DNA of 64,000 nucleotides from Methanobacteriaceae archaeon. Lineage in GTDB: Archaea; Methanobacteriota; Methanobacteria; Methanobacteriales; Methanobacteriaceae. Numbering within the stretch: the stretch's first letter is position 1; each line of letters opens with the position of its first letter. Positions 13,049 through 25,259 of this stretch are shown in pieces. The position numbers and the translations under genes were made by a program. Below the pieces are notes generated by a model. The model was not told the origin of the DNA. It ran no database searches and saw only the letters and a list, made by a program, of their open reading frames with translations. Location: NCBI GenBank assembly GCA_027318585.1, contig DAHVOW010000001.1, positions 50,001-114,000 on the forward strand, in the 5' to 3' direction.

Positions 13049-13089
13049 ATTTGTATCCTAAATTTATTCTTAAAAACTTTTATTTTCCA

Positions 13090-14658
13090 TTAAAACTCCT
13101 TAAACTTTTGGAAAATAGGAAAATCCTGAGTATAATATTTACCTAATATCAAAGACTCTTCTGCCTTTTGAAGTTCTGATCCCAGGTAAGCAGCGTGCTC
13201 TAATTTGCTAATGAGTTTTCTTTTGATGATTTCATCATAAAGGGCTTTGGCTGCCCTTCCAGTAAGGGCCAGTTGAGGCTTACTTTTCTGATAGTGCACC
13301 ACCCTGATAAGTCCCCCGGAGACGGTGATTTTGAAACTTCCGGCCGGGTCCTGGTTGAAACTGTAATCTGGTTGGCCCTCCACTTCCGGAACCTCAAGGT
13401 CCTCTTGGAGAGTTTCACCCCGTCTTTTGTCCTTAAACACCACCAGATTAATTCCCAGGTCTTTAGGTATGGAACCTCTTTTCTTGGCCAGGAACATCAT
13501 TTGAGATGAAACTGCCAGTTCCTTAACACTTCCCACAGTTTTTCCACTTTCTTCCGGTGTGAAAAGCACACTTACACCCAATTCCATCCCTATTCCGGAT
13601 AATAAAGCATTTACTCCGGTAGAGTCCACATCCAAGAGTTCGGTTACGTTTCCCACTCCAAAGAATAGGGGAACTTGATTTTGACTTTTAAACTGGCGAC
13701 AGGCTAGGAAGGAATCTATAATGCTTTCACTGTTAACTGGGTCCAGGACGGGGTCGGCAATGACTTCCAGGCCACTGCATTTTTTTATAAGGCTCTGCAG
13801 TGATGTTACTCGCTCCTCCCAACTGCTGGGTATCCAGTTTTTACTGTAATCAGTAGGGAGCAGGACCGCTGGCACTTTCTTTTCTTTAAGAAGAGGTTCC
13901 AGTTCCTGGTAGTTTCCATGGTCCAGGCTTAGAACCAGATCCACCCCCGATTCGATTGCCACCTCAATCTCTGCCGGGTTAAGAGTATCGATACTGATTG
14001 GAACATCTAATTTATCCTTCAAAAGAGTTACCATCGGAGGTATTCTACTTTCCAGATTTTCTCCAGCCAGCATTCCCAGATCCACCAGGTCTGCGCCGGA
14101 TTTAACGAAGTATTCAGCTCTTTTCAGTAACTTCTCAGGGCTTAGAAGAGGTGCGTTGGCTATCTCCGCCAGCACCCGCATGGGAAAGTCCTCCCCCACA
14201 GGGAGGTTTCCCACCCGGATATTTTCAGGTTTTTTAAGTAGCTTTTTAATATTCGCTGTGTCTTCTTCGAAGTCCTGAATATAATTAAGTGCCCTTTTCC
14301 GGAGTTCGTCTTCTATAAGTTTATCTGCCGGTTTTTTAGATGATAAATCAATTTCATCCAACATCTCCAGGACCACTCCCAGATCAGCAGCGTCGGTGGA
14401 TCCCTTAAAGGTGGGTATCCCTGTAGCCTCCTGCACATAAGCTACATCCTTCCGTATCAGTCCCGGAGTGATGATCATGTCCAGAGACTCCACTTCTACC
14501 TCCTGAAGGCCCTCCAATTCAGCCACAATCCGACGTGGTGTTAGAAAAGCTGCTATAGGTGTGTTGACGGTTAGAATATGGACATCGTGTTCTTTCTGGG
14601 TAGTGACCTTTTTAACCAGCGGACTGGCCAGTTTGGCGGTTACGATGAGTATTTTCAT
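13090..14658 (-). CDS. Dihydropteroate synthase-like protein (DUF6513 / TIGR00284)
   Basis: A 522-residue archaeal protein. The N-terminal about 140 residues form a Rossmann-like domain ([17 protein letters not shown]). The middle is a pterin-binding TIM barrel ([35 protein letters not shown], with the SIDT motif of DHPS-like barrels), and a C-terminal domain follows. The family is confined to methanogens and relatives and is thought to work in methanopterin metabolism, but it is not true DHPS since the pABA chemistry in archaea differs. It is the first gene of the minus-strand run reading away from the small ORF at 14695. Confidence 0.85.
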   Translation of the reverse strand: MKILIVTAKLASPLVKKVTTQKEHDVHILTVNTPIAAFLTPRRIVAELEGLQEVEVESLDMIITPGLIRKDVAYVQEATGIPTFKGSTDAADLGVVLEMLDEIDLSSKKPADKLIEDELRKRALNYIQDFEEDTANIKKLLKKPENIRVGNLPVGEDFPMRVLAEIANAPLLSPEKLLKRAEYFVKSGADLVDLGMLAGENLESRIPPMVTLLKDKLDVPISIDTLNPAEIEVAIESGVDLVLSLDHGNYQELEPLLKEKKVPAVLLPTDYSKNWIPSSWEERVTSLQSLIKKCSGLEVIADPVLDPVNSESIIDSFLACRQFKSQNQVPLFFGVGNVTELLDVDSTGVNALLSGIGMELGVSVLFTPEESGKTVGSVKELAVSSQMMFLAKKRGSIPKDLGINLVVFKDKRRGETLQEDLEVPEVEGQPDYSFNQDPAGSFKITVSGGLIRVVHYQKSKPQLALTGRAAKALYDEIIKRKLISKLEHAAYLGSELQKAEESLILGKYYTQDFPIFQKFKEF

Positions 14659-14694
14659 AGATATTTCCAGGCTATTAAATTTAGTTAACCCGGC

Positions 14695-15018
14695 CTATTT
14701 CACCGGTCGGTACTGGACCTTATAATCCTTCCAGGGGTTTCTCCCTGTTTTTGATGGTTGCTTCCCCTGATAGGTTATGAGTACCTCACTGCCCAGGGGT
14801 ACCTTTGCCAGTAAATCGTCCAGGACCGTGGACCCCCAGATTTTTTTCTCCCCCGCTTCCGTTTTGATGGAGTACAAGTTACTCTTATATTGACCCACAT
14901 TCTCCTCTTTCTCGATATAGATCCCCTGAATTGACTCTCCCATAGCTTCAGGTTCCCACATGTCATCCTTCTCCTTTTCTTCCATCTCCTTTTCCACTTC
15001 TATCCATTCACTCATCAT
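14695..15018 (-). CDS. Hypothetical acidic protein, 107 residues
   Basis: The first about 25 residues are highly acidic and lysine-rich; the rest looks like a small beta barrel (SIQGIYIEKEENVG, NLYSIKTEAGEKKIWG, GSEVLITYQGKQ), which resembles an OB-fold or a phage-type single-strand-binding-like domain. I cannot name the family. ATG-ATG start with GAGGGAT directly upstream. It is divergent from the por operon and 37 bp ahead of the DHPS-like gene on the same strand, so it may lead that transcript. Confidence 0.65.
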   Translation of the reverse strand: MMSEWIEVEKEMEEKEKDDMWEPEAMGESIQGIYIEKEENVGQYKSNLYSIKTEAGEKKIWGSTVLDDLLAKVPLGSEVLITYQGKQPSKTGRNPWKDYKVQYRPVK

Positions 15019-15139
15019 TATCCCTCTGATTTAGCTTAGTTAGGTAAGATCAAATTATTTAGTTTTCTTTATCGTCTATTGGTACTAATTTTTTGCTACC
15101 AAAATCTGTCCACATAATATACTAAAGCCCATCCAACAC

Positions 15140-15150
15140 GTATATATATT
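15140..15150 (+). promoter_or_regulatory. TATA box of the por operon
   Basis: GTATATATATT lies about 43-53 bp upstream of the porC start codon, which predicts a leader of roughly 20 nt with the ribosome binding site GGAGGT at its end. Confidence 0.55.
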
Positions 15151-15152
15151 AA

Positions 15153-15717
<565 letters not shown>

Positions 15718-15733
15718 CATTTTAGGTGATCTA

Positions 15734-15976
15734 ATGGTAAACACAGGAGCAGCAGTTAAAGAACCAGGCAGCAGCCGGCAGAACAAAACTGGAAGCTGGA
15801 GAACTTTTAAGCCTGTCCTGGATAAGGATAAATGCATAGACTGCGATAACTGCATTCTTTTCTGTCCGGAAGGCTGTATAAACCAGGACCACGATATTGA
15901 TTACGATTACTGTAAAGGATGCGGCATATGCGCCGAAGAATGTCCAGTTGAAGCAATTAAAATGGAGAGGGGATAG
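15734..15976 (+). CDS. porD: Pyruvate:ferredoxin oxidoreductase delta subunit
   Basis: An 80-residue ferredoxin-like subunit with two CxxCxxCxxxC motifs ([11 protein letters not shown] and [11 protein letters not shown]), so two 4Fe-4S clusters that carry electrons between the TPP centre and external ferredoxin. It sits 16 bp after porC and 2 bp before porA. Confidence 0.95.
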   Translation: MVNTGAAVKEPGSSRQNKTGSWRTFKPVLDKDKCIDCDNCILFCPEGCINQDHDIDYDYCKGCGICAEECPVEAIKMERG

Positions 15977-15978
15977 AA

Positions 15979-17127
15979 ATGGTACTAAAAGTTATGACTT
16001 CTAACCGGGCCGTGGCCGAGGCAGTGAAAATGGCCAAACCAGATGTGGTGCCCGTTTATCCCATAACCCCCCAGACCACCATATCGGAGTATCTGGCCAA
16101 GTTCGTGGCGGATGGTGATTTGAAAGCCGAATATATCAGGGTAGAATCTGAGCACAGCGCCATAAGTGCCGCTTTAGGAGCATCAAGTACGGGGGTTAGG
16201 GTTTTCACCGCAACATCCTCCCAGGGACTGGCTCTGATGCACGAAATACTCTTTGCCACCGCCGGTATGAGGAGCCCTGTAGTCTTGGTTGATGCTAATC
16301 GAGCGTTATCTGCTCCATTAAGTATTTGGAATGACCAGCAGGACACCATATCTGAACGTGACTCCGGATGGCTCCAGATATATGCTGAAAATGCTCAAGA
16401 AGCATTAGACGCTGTTTTAATAGCCTACCGGGTTGCCGAAGATCCGGAAGTGCTGTTACCCTGCATGGTCTGTATCGACGGATACTTCCTAACCCATACA
16501 GTGGAACCCCTGGATGTGCCCAGTCAGGAACAGGTGGACCAGTTCTTACCACCATATAAGCCTTATGCCTTCCTGGATCCGGAAAATCCCATGTCCATAG
16601 GTACCTTCACCGATCCGGAATATTACATGGAAGCCCGTTATGCCATAGAAACTGCTATGGAGAAGTCTAAAGAGGTCATCACCCAGGCAAACCAGGAGTT
16701 TAAGGATATATTCGGAAGGGAATATGATTTAGTTGAAAACTATCTTTGTGATGATGCTGATATCATCATTGTAGCCATGGGATCTGTTTGCGGTACAATT
16801 AAAGATGTTATAGATACTCTCCGAGGAGAAGGGGAGAAAGTAGGGCTCTTAAAACTTCGAGTGTTCCGTCCCTTCCCCCGGGAGGAGATTAAGGAAGTGC
16901 TGGAGAAGGCCTCCAAAGTTGCCGTTCTGGATAAAAACATCTCCTTTGGAATGGGAGGAGTTCTCTATAATGAGATTAAGGCCAAAACCAGCGCTGATGC
17001 ATATGGATTCATAGCCGGATTGGGAGGGCGTGATATAACTCCAGAATACATTAGAGAGATTGTGAATAAAGTTAAAAACCCCGCCCGTGAGGTGGAATGG
17101 ATAGGACTTAAAAAGGAGGAAGTCTAA
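15979..17127 (+). CDS. porA: Pyruvate:ferredoxin oxidoreductase alpha subunit
   Basis: A 382-residue subunit with the N-terminal [13 protein letters not shown] motif, which contacts substrate and TPP, and [14 protein letters not shown] and [14 protein letters not shown], the standard pyrimidine-binding-domain motifs of the alpha chain. The C-terminal Rossmann-like domain carries [12 protein letters not shown]. Its TAA stop is followed immediately by porB. Confidence 0.96.
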   Translation: MVLKVMTSNRAVAEAVKMAKPDVVPVYPITPQTTISEYLAKFVADGDLKAEYIRVESEHSAISAALGASSTGVRVFTATSSQGLALMHEILFATAGMRSPVVLVDANRALSAPLSIWNDQQDTISERDSGWLQIYAENAQEALDAVLIAYRVAEDPEVLLPCMVCIDGYFLTHTVEPLDVPSQEQVDQFLPPYKPYAFLDPENPMSIGTFTDPEYYMEARYAIETAMEKSKEVITQANQEFKDIFGREYDLVENYLCDDADIIIVAMGSVCGTIKDVIDTLRGEGEKVGLLKLRVFRPFPREEIKEVLEKASKVAVLDKNISFGMGGVLYNEIKAKTSADAYGFIAGLGGRDITPEYIREIVNKVKNPAREVEWIGLKKEEV

Positions 17128-17991
17128 ATGGAAATCAGTAAAGAGGAATTCCTGGCCCCTGGACACCGAGGGTGTGCCGGCTGCGGAGCCACAATTGGGG
17201 TCAGGCTGGCCCTAAAGGCACTGGGCAAAAACACCGTGGCCGTGTCAGCCACTGGCTGTCTGGAGGTTATCACCACTCCCTACCCAGAAACTTCCTGGGA
17301 AATTCCCTGGGTACATGTAGCCTTTGAAAACGCAGCGGCAGTAGCATCCGGAGTTGAAAGAGCACTCCAAGCACAGGGAAAAGATGCCCAAGTAGTTGCA
17401 TTCGCTGGAGACGGTGGAACTGCAGATATTGGGCTGCAGGCTTTGTCCGGAGCCATGGAAAGGGGACACAACATCATTTACATTTGCTACGATAACGAGG
17501 CCTATATGAACACCGGTGTGCAGCGCAGTGGAGCCACACCCTATGGAGCATCTACAACCACCAGCCCCCATGGTAAGGAGAGTTTTGGTGAAGATAAACC
17601 CAAAAAGAACATTCCCATGATCATGGCGGCCCATGGCGTGCCCTACGTGGCCACCGCCTCCATATCCTACCCCGAAGACTTTGTGAAGAAAGTGCAGAAG
17701 GCCCGGGAAATTGAAGGACCAGCTTACATCCACCTTCACCAGCCCTGTACCACCGGCTGGGGTTACGATTCTTCAAAAACCATAGAGCTGGGTCGGCTGG
17801 CAGTTGAAACTGGATCCTGGATACTTTACGAGATTGTTGATGGAGAGTTCCGGGTGACCTATCGTCCCCTGCAGCGTAAACCAGTGGACGAGTATCTTAA
17901 CGCCCAGAAAAGGTTCAAACACCTCAGTGATGAGGAACGCGTGCGCATCCAGAGTCAAGTTAATGCCCTGTGCTCTGAATTAAAAATATAG
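17128..17991 (+). CDS. porB: Pyruvate:ferredoxin oxidoreductase beta subunit
   Basis: A 287-residue TPP-binding subunit. It has the cysteine motif GCAGCGA near the N-terminus (cluster ligands), SATGCLE, the TPP/Mg motif GDGGTADIG followed by DNEAYMNTG, and the SGATPYGA loop, all typical of Por beta chains. It directly follows porA without a gap. Confidence 0.96.
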   Translation: MEISKEEFLAPGHRGCAGCGATIGVRLALKALGKNTVAVSATGCLEVITTPYPETSWEIPWVHVAFENAAAVASGVERALQAQGKDAQVVAFAGDGGTADIGLQALSGAMERGHNIIYICYDNEAYMNTGVQRSGATPYGASTTTSPHGKESFGEDKPKKNIPMIMAAHGVPYVATASISYPEDFVKKVQKAREIEGPAYIHLHQPCTTGWGYDSSKTIELGRLAVETGSWILYEIVDGEFRVTYRPLQRKPVDEYLNAQKRFKHLSDEERVRIQSQVNALCSELKI

Positions 17992-18002
17992 GAGGCTCAG
18001 CC

Positions 18003-18506
18003 TTGGAAAAAATAATCATCCAACCAGAACTCTGTGATGGCTGCCTGGACTGCCAGGACGCCTGTGCCCGTATTCATGGTACCTCGGGGATTTTGGTAAG
18101 GGAAGTGGAAGGATCATACTATCCCATCATCTGCCAGCAGTGTGAGGATGCTCCCTGCGAGCTCATCTGCCCCACCGAGGCCATTGGTGAAGGAGGGATT
18201 GATGCAGAACGTTGCATTGGCTGTGGACTGTGTATGATGGTGTGTCCCTTTGGAGCGGTGGTCATCCACGAACGCAAAGCCCATAAATGCAATCAGTGCC
18301 CCGATAAAGATACTCCATCCTGCATTAAGGCCTGTTCACAGCGAGCCATTGCCAAGGTGGATACTGACCAGTTACAGGCTCAGCGCCAGCTGGAACACAT
18401 CAAGAAGATCTCCGGCATGAAGAAAAAGTCTCGCCGCGGTTCGGAGTTAATACATATTGTCACCGCCAACACCCGGGCCAAGAAAGCCCTGGACAAGGAG
18501 GCCTGA
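18003..18506 (+). CDS. porE: Polyferredoxin-like accessory subunit PorE
   Basis: A 167-residue iron-sulfur protein with four cysteine motifs ([51 protein letters not shown]), in the CooF/HycB pattern of four 4Fe-4S clusters. PorE and PorF are co-transcribed with porCDAB in Methanobacteriales and probably link Por to a particular electron donor. The start is TTG at 18003 with GGAGGCTC upstream. A basic C-terminal tail of about 50 residues follows the cluster domain. Confidence 0.9.
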   Translation: MEKIIIQPELCDGCLDCQDACARIHGTSGILVREVEGSYYPIICQQCEDAPCELICPTEAIGEGGIDAERCIGCGLCMMVCPFGAVVIHERKAHKCNQCPDKDTPSCIKACSQRAIAKVDTDQLQAQRQLEHIKKISGMKKKSRRGSELIHIVTANTRAKKALDKEA

Positions 18507-18508
18507 AG

Positions 18509-18940
18509 ATGAAGGAACTGGTTTCCAGGCCTGAGCTTTGTGATGAATGTGGCAAATGTGAGAGGATATGTCCCAAAAATGCCATAAGGGTGGTGAGTGG
18601 AGTTCCCCTATTCTGTCTGCACTGTGCAGAGGACCGGGCCCCCTGCATGACGGTCTGTCCGGAAGAGGCTATTGAAGAAGTTGATGGGGCCATTATCATC
18701 CATGAAGAGGATTGTATAGGATGTGGCTTGTGTCGAGATTTCTGTCCGGTGGGAGCGATTCAACTCAATGAATATGGAATTGCCACCAAATGTGATCTGT
18801 GTGAGGGGGAGGAAGTGCCACTTTGCGTATCAGTATGTCCCACTGAGGCCCTGAAGATAAGTTCTGAGGATATCCTGGCCGAAAAACGGGACAGAGTAGC
18901 CAAGGAACTGGAAAGAGTTAAGATGATCATGAAATACTGA
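18509..18940 (+). CDS. porF: Polyferredoxin-like accessory subunit PorF
   Basis: A 143-residue paralogue of PorE with the same four cysteine clusters ([53 protein letters not shown]) and a short charged C-terminal helix. It starts 2 bp after porE ends, with GGAGG in the end of porE. Presumed electron transfer subunit for the pyruvate synthase. Confidence 0.9.
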   Translation: MKELVSRPELCDECGKCERICPKNAIRVVSGVPLFCLHCAEDRAPCMTVCPEEAIEEVDGAIIIHEEDCIGCGLCRDFCPVGAIQLNEYGIATKCDLCEGEEVPLCVSVCPTEALKISSEDILAEKRDRVAKELERVKMIMKY

Positions 18941-18968
18941 TCATCACTAATTTATTTTACTGATTTTC

Positions 18969-19805
18969 ATGATATCTCAGGATAGGGTGGAGGAGGAAAT
19001 TTGCCGCCTTTTTAAGCAAGCGGTTATCACACTCCCCCCTGATGTTAAAAAGGCCCTTAAGGATGCCTATGATAATGAAACCCAAGAGGTTGCCCGTCTT
19101 AACCTGGGTGCGGTTCTGGATAATATCGAAGCCGCCGAAGACCTGGGAGTTCCACTCTGCCAGGACACGGGCCTGCCCATTATCTTCGTGAAACTGGGTA
19201 AGGTTGAAGTGGATAATCTCCTAGAGGGCATTCGTAGGGGGGTGGAACGTGCCACCCGGGAAATACCCCTCCGGCCCAACGTGGTGGACCCCTTCACCCG
19301 TAAGAACACTGGTAACAACACCGGCCAGTTCATTCCCCAAATAGATGTGGAGTTAACAGACGACAATTACCTGGAGATAACGGTTTTCCCCAAGGGTTTC
19401 GGCTCCGAGAATAACAACGCCCTTAAAATGGCCCTTCCTGGTGAAGGTGAAGAAGGGGTTAAAGACTTTGTCCTGGATACTGTGCTGGCTGCCGGTGGTA
19501 AGCCCTGCCCCCCCATCCTCATTGGTGTGGGAATTGGAGGATCTTCTGATCTGGCGCTTAAACTAGCCAAGAAGGCCCTACTGGGAGAAGTTGGAGTCAG
19601 AAACCCGGATGAAAGACTGGCCCGCCTGGAAGAAGAGATTTTAAGCCAGGTCAACTCCACTGGAATTGGACCCATGGGACTGGGTGGGAAAACCACTGCC
19701 CTGGACGTGAAGATACTCGCCGCCGATACCCATACGGCGGGATTGCCCATAGGGGTGTGTATCCAGTGTTGGGCGGCCAGGAAAGCTACGGGTCGTTTAA
19801 AATGA
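18969..19805 (+). CDS. fumA: Class I fumarate hydratase alpha subunit
   Basis: A 278-residue protein matching the N-terminal half of class I iron-sulfur fumarases (TtdA-type): [11 protein letters not shown] with one cluster cysteine, the PKGFGSENN motif, and [20 protein letters not shown]. It catalyses fumarate/malate interconversion together with a separate beta subunit, which is not in this window. It lies 28 bp after porF on the same strand, so it may be read through from the por operon; pyruvate synthesis and the partial TCA route to 2-oxoglutarate are metabolically consecutive. There is no clear ribosome binding site before the ATG. Confidence 0.9.
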   Translation: MISQDRVEEEICRLFKQAVITLPPDVKKALKDAYDNETQEVARLNLGAVLDNIEAAEDLGVPLCQDTGLPIIFVKLGKVEVDNLLEGIRRGVERATREIPLRPNVVDPFTRKNTGNNTGQFIPQIDVELTDDNYLEITVFPKGFGSENNNALKMALPGEGEEGVKDFVLDTVLAAGGKPCPPILIGVGIGGSSDLALKLAKKALLGEVGVRNPDERLARLEEEILSQVNSTGIGPMGLGGKTTALDVKILAADTHTAGLPIGVCIQCWAARKATGRLK

Positions 19806-19872
19806 ATTTTTATTTCTCAATCTGGATTATTAAAAAGAAATGAAAGAAGGAAACATAAAAAAATAAAGTTTC

Positions 19873-20532
19873 CTAGGGTTTTTTACAGGTGATCATGAAT
19901 ATGGTCCGGTCTCCAATATTTTCTGCCCGGTCCGCGATTCTCTCCAGTATACGGGCCAAAAACAACAGATAAACCAGATAGAATATGGTTTCCGGGTCAT
20001 CGATCATGCATTTAGTTACATCGTTCATGGCCCGGTCGAATAGATCATCAACCTTATCATCATCCCTCCGCAGTTCACGGGCGGTGTCCATATTCTGGCC
20101 CAGGAAGGTGGTGAGGCTCTTGCTAACCATGTTCTCCACGATATCGGCCATGTGCACAATGTCATCCATGGGTTTTTGCGGAACCTCCTGATCCTTGATC
20201 TGCTTGGCCACTTCGGTTATATTACCGGCCAGATAACCGATCCTCTTCAAGTGACTCCCGATCTTGATACAGGCCTCTATAAATCTGAGGTCCCCGGCTA
20301 CGGGTTGTTCAGCAGCGATGATACTCAGGGTTTTGTGTTCCAGATCATAGTTCATTTCATCTATCTTTTGTGCAGCTTCAATAACACCCTTTACTTTCTC
20401 TTCATCGTAATTAAACAAGACTTTAATAGAGTCTCGATAGGCTTGCATAGTTTTTTTGCCCATTTGCTCTACATCTTCCCTTAATTCCTTTAATCTCCTT
20501 CTAAATAATATTCTTGGATGTCTTTTCTCCAT
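19873..20532 (-). CDS. phoU: Phosphate signalling protein PhoU
   Basis: A 219-residue all-helical protein with two tandem PhoU repeats, each carrying a metal-binding E/DxxxD pattern ([17 protein letters not shown] and [12 protein letters not shown]) and the [12 protein letters not shown] signature near the end. PhoU damps phosphate uptake by the Pst transporter. It is the last gene of the pst cluster on the minus strand, 27 bp after pstB. Confidence 0.92.
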   Translation of the reverse strand: MEKRHPRILFRRRLKELREDVEQMGKKTMQAYRDSIKVLFNYDEEKVKGVIEAAQKIDEMNYDLEHKTLSIIAAEQPVAGDLRFIEACIKIGSHLKRIGYLAGNITEVAKQIKDQEVPQKPMDDIVHMADIVENMVSKSLTTFLGQNMDTARELRRDDDKVDDLFDRAMNDVTKCMIDDPETIFYLVYLLFLARILERIADRAENIGDRTIFMITCKKP

Positions 20533-20559
20533 TTTATTACCCCAATTGAATAAATTTAA

Positions 20560-21315
<756 letters not shown>

Positions 21316-21316
21316 T

Positions 21317-22165
21317 TTATCGCCCCATCATCTTTTTTTGGTAACGATCCACCAGGGTATTGGTGGTCACGGTAATTATGAGGATTAAAATCACCAGTAC
21401 CGCTGCCGTGCCCCAGGCATTGTCCATGGATATTCCCTCGGTGGCCAGGATGTAAAGGTGCAGTGGTAACGGTCTGGCAGGGTCGAGCAGTGATATGGGT
21501 ATTAAAAGGGCGGCTCCCACGGTATATAATATCGCGGCGGCTTCAGCTATGGCTCTCGCCATCCCCAGTATGATCCCGGTTGTTATTCCCGGTAATGCAG
21601 CTGGTATAACTACTTTCGAAACGGTTTGCCATTTGGTGGCCCCTAGAGCAAGACTACCCTCGGCATAGGATTTATTGATGGATTCTATGGAAACCTCAGA
21701 TGCCGCCAGGATGGTGGGTAAAGCCATCAAGGCCAGGGTTAAACCACCAGAAAGGACACTCCACCCCATTTGAAGATAGATCACGAAGAACGCTAAACCA
21801 AACAGACCAAATATTATGGAAGGGATGGATGATAGGGTTTCTGCGCCGAATCTAATGAGTCTTACGGTTCGGTTTTCCCCAGCATACTCCGCCAGGTATA
21901 AAGCAGCCCCCACTCCCAATGGAGCCGCCACTAAAACGGCTATGAAAGTCACATATAGACTGGAAACTATCATGGGGAATATTCCACCAGATCTACCAGA
22001 ATCTATGGGGTCTGTGAATAAAAACTCCAGATTTATTACTGGCAAGCCCTTATAGAGCACGTATCCAATAACCACCAGCAAGACCAACAGGGTGATGATC
22101 CCCGAGGCCCAGAATACTCCATTCATTATCTTCTGGGCTATCTTAGGAGGTATAATCCTATGCAA
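21317..22165 (-). CDS. pstA: Phosphate ABC transporter permease PstA
   Basis: A 282-residue protein with six membrane spans and the PstA-type cytoplasmic EAA loop ([26 protein letters not shown]), the coupling helix that contacts PstB. It also has the [15 protein letters not shown] span. One of two permease subunits of the Pst complex. Confidence 0.95.
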   Translation of the reverse strand: MHRIIPPKIAQKIMNGVFWASGIITLLVLLVVIGYVLYKGLPVINLEFLFTDPIDSGRSGGIFPMIVSSLYVTFIAVLVAAPLGVGAALYLAEYAGENRTVRLIRFGAETLSSIPSIIFGLFGLAFFVIYLQMGWSVLSGGLTLALMALPTILAASEVSIESINKSYAEGSLALGATKWQTVSKVVIPAALPGITTGIILGMARAIAEAAAILYTVGAALLIPISLLDPARPLPLHLYILATEGISMDNAWGTAAVLVILILIITVTTNTLVDRYQKKMMGR

Positions 22166-22207
22166 AGTTCATACCCCCATATCTGGTTCTTAAAATTCCA
22201 GTGGCTA

Positions 22208-23083
22208 TCATAAGTATCCTCCCCCAATGGTCACCTTCTTTTTGTAGTGGAGGTAGTTGGCTAATATCAACAGAACAATGATCATGAATATGAGCACGAT
22301 GCCTGTAGCAAACAGAGCGTTGTAATGAATACCCGTTGCATATCCCATCTCAATGGCAATATTCGAGGTCAACGCTCTTACCGGGTCTAATATTGAACCG
22401 GGTATCTGTACCACGTTACCGGCAACCATGATTATGGCCAGGGTTTCACCAATAGCCCGTCCCATTCCCAGAATTACGGATGTGATTACACCAGGTATGG
22501 CTGCAGGGAATATGACATTTTTAATGGTCTGCCAGTGAGTGGCTCCAAGGGCTAAAGAAGCTTCTTTGTATTCCTGGGGAATAGATCTTAGGGCATCTTC
22601 AGACACGCTAACAATAATGGGCAGGATCATGACGGTGAGTATGATCGACGCCGTGAACATGCTAAATCCTGTTCCCCCAAACTGGACTCTCATAAAGGGT
22701 ACCAGTAAGATTAGTCCAAAAAATCCGTAAACAACGGAAGGTATTCCAGCTAAAGTCTGGATAGTGGGATTTAATATTCTCCTCATTTTGGAAGATGCAA
22801 CTTCCGATAAAAATATGGCACATAATATCCCCAGAGGGACAGCCATTAATAATGAGAGTACTGTGATTCCCAATGAACCAATGATCATGGGGAAAACACC
22901 ATATTGACCACTGGATGGTGCCCAGTCCATTCCAAATATGAAATTGAAGAATCCATAGGCCTGGATTGCAGGCAAACCTTCCATGAAGATGAATATGATG
23001 ATAAGGGCGATTATGATAATGGATGAAACCGCCGTTAAGAGAAGCCCTTTTTCTATGAAAAACTCTTCTGTCCATCTAGACAT
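22208..23083 (-). CDS. pstC: Phosphate ABC transporter permease PstC
   Basis: A 291-residue protein with six spans, an N-terminal span after a short cytoplasmic helix, the [15 protein letters not shown] span and the EAA-type loop [20 protein letters not shown]. It pairs with PstA. It lies 42 bp upstream of pstA on the same strand. Confidence 0.95.
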   Translation of the reverse strand: MSRWTEEFFIEKGLLLTAVSSIIIIALIIIFIFMEGLPAIQAYGFFNFIFGMDWAPSSGQYGVFPMIIGSLGITVLSLLMAVPLGILCAIFLSEVASSKMRRILNPTIQTLAGIPSVVYGFFGLILLVPFMRVQFGGTGFSMFTASIILTVMILPIIVSVSEDALRSIPQEYKEASLALGATHWQTIKNVIFPAAIPGVITSVILGMGRAIGETLAIIMVAGNVVQIPGSILDPVRALTSNIAIEMGYATGIHYNALFATGIVLIFMIIVLLILANYLHYKKKVTIGGGYL

Positions 23084-23136
23084 TTGTCAACCTCGTGTTC
23101 TGATAGAATTTACTCTACCGATTATAAGTTATTTTT

Positions 23137-23952
23137 TTAAGATGTTATAGGGACTATTTTTTCTTCTTCCACAATTTTTTGCCCTTCGGGACTTAAACAC
23201 CAGTCAATGAAGTCTTTTGCTGCCCCATAAGGTTCTCCCTTGGTTAGGAATAGAAATGGTCTTTGTAGTTCATATGTACCATCAAGAATGGTCTCCAATG
23301 AGGGATATACCCCCTCTAATTTCACAGCCTTAACGTTAGAACTCATATGAGCCAGGGAAATATAGCCAATGGCATTGGGATCCTGTTCCACAGCCAGTTT
23401 TATGGATTCCGTGGAGGTCTGCACAATGGCATCACTTTTTACCTTGTCAGTTTTCTTCATTATCAAGTCTTCGAATGCTTTTCTGGTTCCAGAACCATCT
23501 TCACGGACCACCACATTTATGGGGGCATCAGGACCTCCTAGTTCCTTCCAGTTGTTTATTTTTCCAGTGAATATGGCCCTCAGTTCTTCCTTGCTGAGAT
23601 CATCCACCGAATTTTGGAGGTTCACCGCAACCACAATACCTTCCTTTCCAATGACATATTCCTTCAGAGATCCTTTCTCCTCAGCACTTAATTCCTTCGA
23701 ACTGGTTCCAATAGCAATAATGCCCTGTGAAACGCTGCGAATGCCCAGTCCAGATCCCCCTCCCTGAACGTTGACCTTGACTTTGGGATGGGTTTTCATA
23801 TATTCCTGAGCCAGTGCTTCGGCCACCGGCTGTACAGATGTAGAACCGGCCACATCTATTCTTTCATACTTGTTTTCGGTACTGATGGTGTTGTAAACGG
23901 CAAAGGCTATTATTAAGATTAATATTACTCCCAGGCCATATTTCAAATTCAT
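23137..23952 (-). CDS. pstS: Phosphate-binding protein PstS, copy 2 (next to pstC)
   Basis: A 271-residue substrate-binding protein with an N-terminal membrane anchor, then the phosphate-site motifs [25 protein letters not shown], and [11 protein letters not shown]. It is exported and anchored at the outer face, handing phosphate to PstC/PstA. It is about 50% similar by eye to the second PstS gene upstream. Two tandem binding proteins suggest duplication, perhaps with different affinities or expression. Confidence 0.93.
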   Translation of the reverse strand: MNLKYGLGVILILIIAFAVYNTISTENKYERIDVAGSTSVQPVAEALAQEYMKTHPKVKVNVQGGGSGLGIRSVSQGIIAIGTSSKELSAEEKGSLKEYVIGKEGIVVAVNLQNSVDDLSKEELRAIFTGKINNWKELGGPDAPINVVVREDGSGTRKAFEDLIMKKTDKVKSDAIVQTSTESIKLAVEQDPNAIGYISLAHMSSNVKAVKLEGVYPSLETILDGTYELQRPFLFLTKGEPYGAAKDFIDWCLSPEGQKIVEEEKIVPITS

Positions 23953-24089
23953 TGCAAAATCACCATAAAAAATATTATTAGAGAATAATTTCCACTAACA
24001 GTATTTATAATTATACAGTGATTAGGCTTCTGAACTTTTTAAGAACTTTATTTAATCTCCAGAGATTTTCTTACAAGACCCAAAGCTTT

Positions 24090-24150
24090 TAAGATAAAAA
24101 AAAGGCTGATAATTAAAAACCACCGCCTATTTTATCTCAAATTTTTTGTT
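24090..24150 (-). terminator. Probable T-rich terminator between the two pstS genes
   Basis: After the first pstS stop, the minus strand reads a GGCGGTGG segment, AT-rich DNA, then CC followed by eight T. This could end part of the transcripts after the upstream pstS and make that binding protein more abundant than the permease, as is common for binding-protein genes. The stem is weak. Confidence 0.4.
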
Positions 24151-24987
24151 CTATGTTACTTTTTGTCCCACGGGTACCAGTTTGTCTTCCTTGATGATTG
24201 CCTGGCCTTCAGGACCGTTAACCCAATCAATGAAAGCTTTTACAGCCCCACTAGCTTCTCCTTTGACCAGGAAGAAGAAAGGTCGCTGGATTTTGTAGGA
24301 ACCATCAGTTATGGTGGCTTCTGAAGGTGCCACATTATTTACCTGCAAGGCCTTGGTACCCTTCACCACCGCAAAGGATACGAAACCTACGGAGTTAGGA
24401 TCCTGGGCCACAGTCTGTTGTACGGCTTCGGTGGAACTTTGCACTATAGCATCCTTCACAAAGGATACTTTGGTACCATTGGCAAGTTTTCCTAGGACGA
24501 TTTCCTGGAAAGCATCCCTGGTGCCAGAACCATCTTCACGGACCACGATGTTTATTTTAGCATCGGCACCACCTACATCCTTCCAGTTGGTGATGTTACC
24601 GGAAAATATTCCCTTTAGTTGTTCTAAGGTTAATCCACTGATTGAGTTTTGATTGTTTACAATGACCGCAATTCCATCTTTAGCAATCTCGTACTGGGTT
24701 AAACCTTGAGATTCATCCGATTTCAACTCCTTGGAACTGGTCCCGATATCTGCGGAACCATCTTGAACACTTTTAATTCCAACACTGGAACCGCCACCTT
24801 GCACAGTTATCTTCACATCCGGGTTCTTCTTCATGTACTCCGTAGCTAATTTTTCGGCAACGGGTTGTACTGAGGTGGAACCAACAATACTAATACTTTG
24901 TTGATTGTTCCCACCTCCTAAAGCGAAGTAAGCTCCCACAATTACTAAAAGGATCACTACAATCCCAATTACATACTTGGTGTCCAT
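24151..24987 (-). CDS. pstS: Phosphate-binding protein PstS, copy 1 (promoter-proximal)
   Basis: A 278-residue binding protein: membrane anchor in residues about 5-22 ([19 protein letters not shown]), then [27 protein letters not shown] and [11 protein letters not shown], which line the phosphate pocket. I start it at the ATG at 24987, which has GAGGTAATT at good spacing; a frame 11 codons longer lacks a ribosome binding site and would put a charged stretch before the anchor. It is the first gene of the pst cluster, downstream of two palindromes. Confidence 0.93.
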   Translation of the reverse strand: MDTKYVIGIVVILLVIVGAYFALGGGNNQQSISIVGSTSVQPVAEKLATEYMKKNPDVKITVQGGGSSVGIKSVQDGSADIGTSSKELKSDESQGLTQYEIAKDGIAVIVNNQNSISGLTLEQLKGIFSGNITNWKDVGGADAKINIVVREDGSGTRDAFQEIVLGKLANGTKVSFVKDAIVQSSTEAVQQTVAQDPNSVGFVSFAVVKGTKALQVNNVAPSEATITDGSYKIQRPFFFLVKGEASGAVKAFIDWVNGPEGQAIIKEDKLVPVGQKVT

Positions 24988-25052
24988 TTTAATTACCTCA
25001 ATTCCAGAGTGACTTGGCATTCTATTTAAAGGTTACTAATTGTGTTCATTAT

Positions 25053-25067
25053 AACACTATTAGTGAA
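25053..25067. promoter_or_regulatory. pst palindrome, proximal copy
   Basis: AACACTATTAGTGAA: an inverted repeat CACTA-T-TAGTG fitting the pattern NNCAC-N5-GTGAA shared with the copy at 25105. It lies between the pstS TATA box and the expected transcription start, where bound protein would block initiation. Confidence 0.55.
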
Positions 25068-25077
25068 TTATAAAAAG
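25068..25077 (-). promoter_or_regulatory. TATA box of the pst operon
   Basis: Minus strand reads TTTTTATAA at this place, directly next to the proximal palindrome and about 81-90 bp upstream of the pstS ATG at 24987. Confidence 0.5.
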
Positions 25078-25104
25078 AGTGCTTATGGTTTTTTAACCCA
25101 ATTA

Positions 25105-25119
25105 TTCACAATTTGTGAA
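25105..25119. promoter_or_regulatory. pst palindrome, distal copy
   Basis: TTCACAATTTGTGAA: 7-bp perfect arms around one central base. Its centre is 52 bp (about five helical turns) from the centre of the proximal copy. It lies upstream of the TATA box. The nearby PhoU-domain regulator with an HTH (25260-26174) is the obvious candidate ligand, by inference. Confidence 0.6.
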
Positions 25120-25259
25120 AACCCATGTACTAAAAGCATAATTTGGCAAAAAAGAATCCTGGACAGCTAAACGTGAATTACTTAGAAAAAATGGCAAGAA
25201 AAAAGCTTTATCAATATAAATTTAAATTAAGGAAGTATTTGGCCCGATTTATAATTTTA

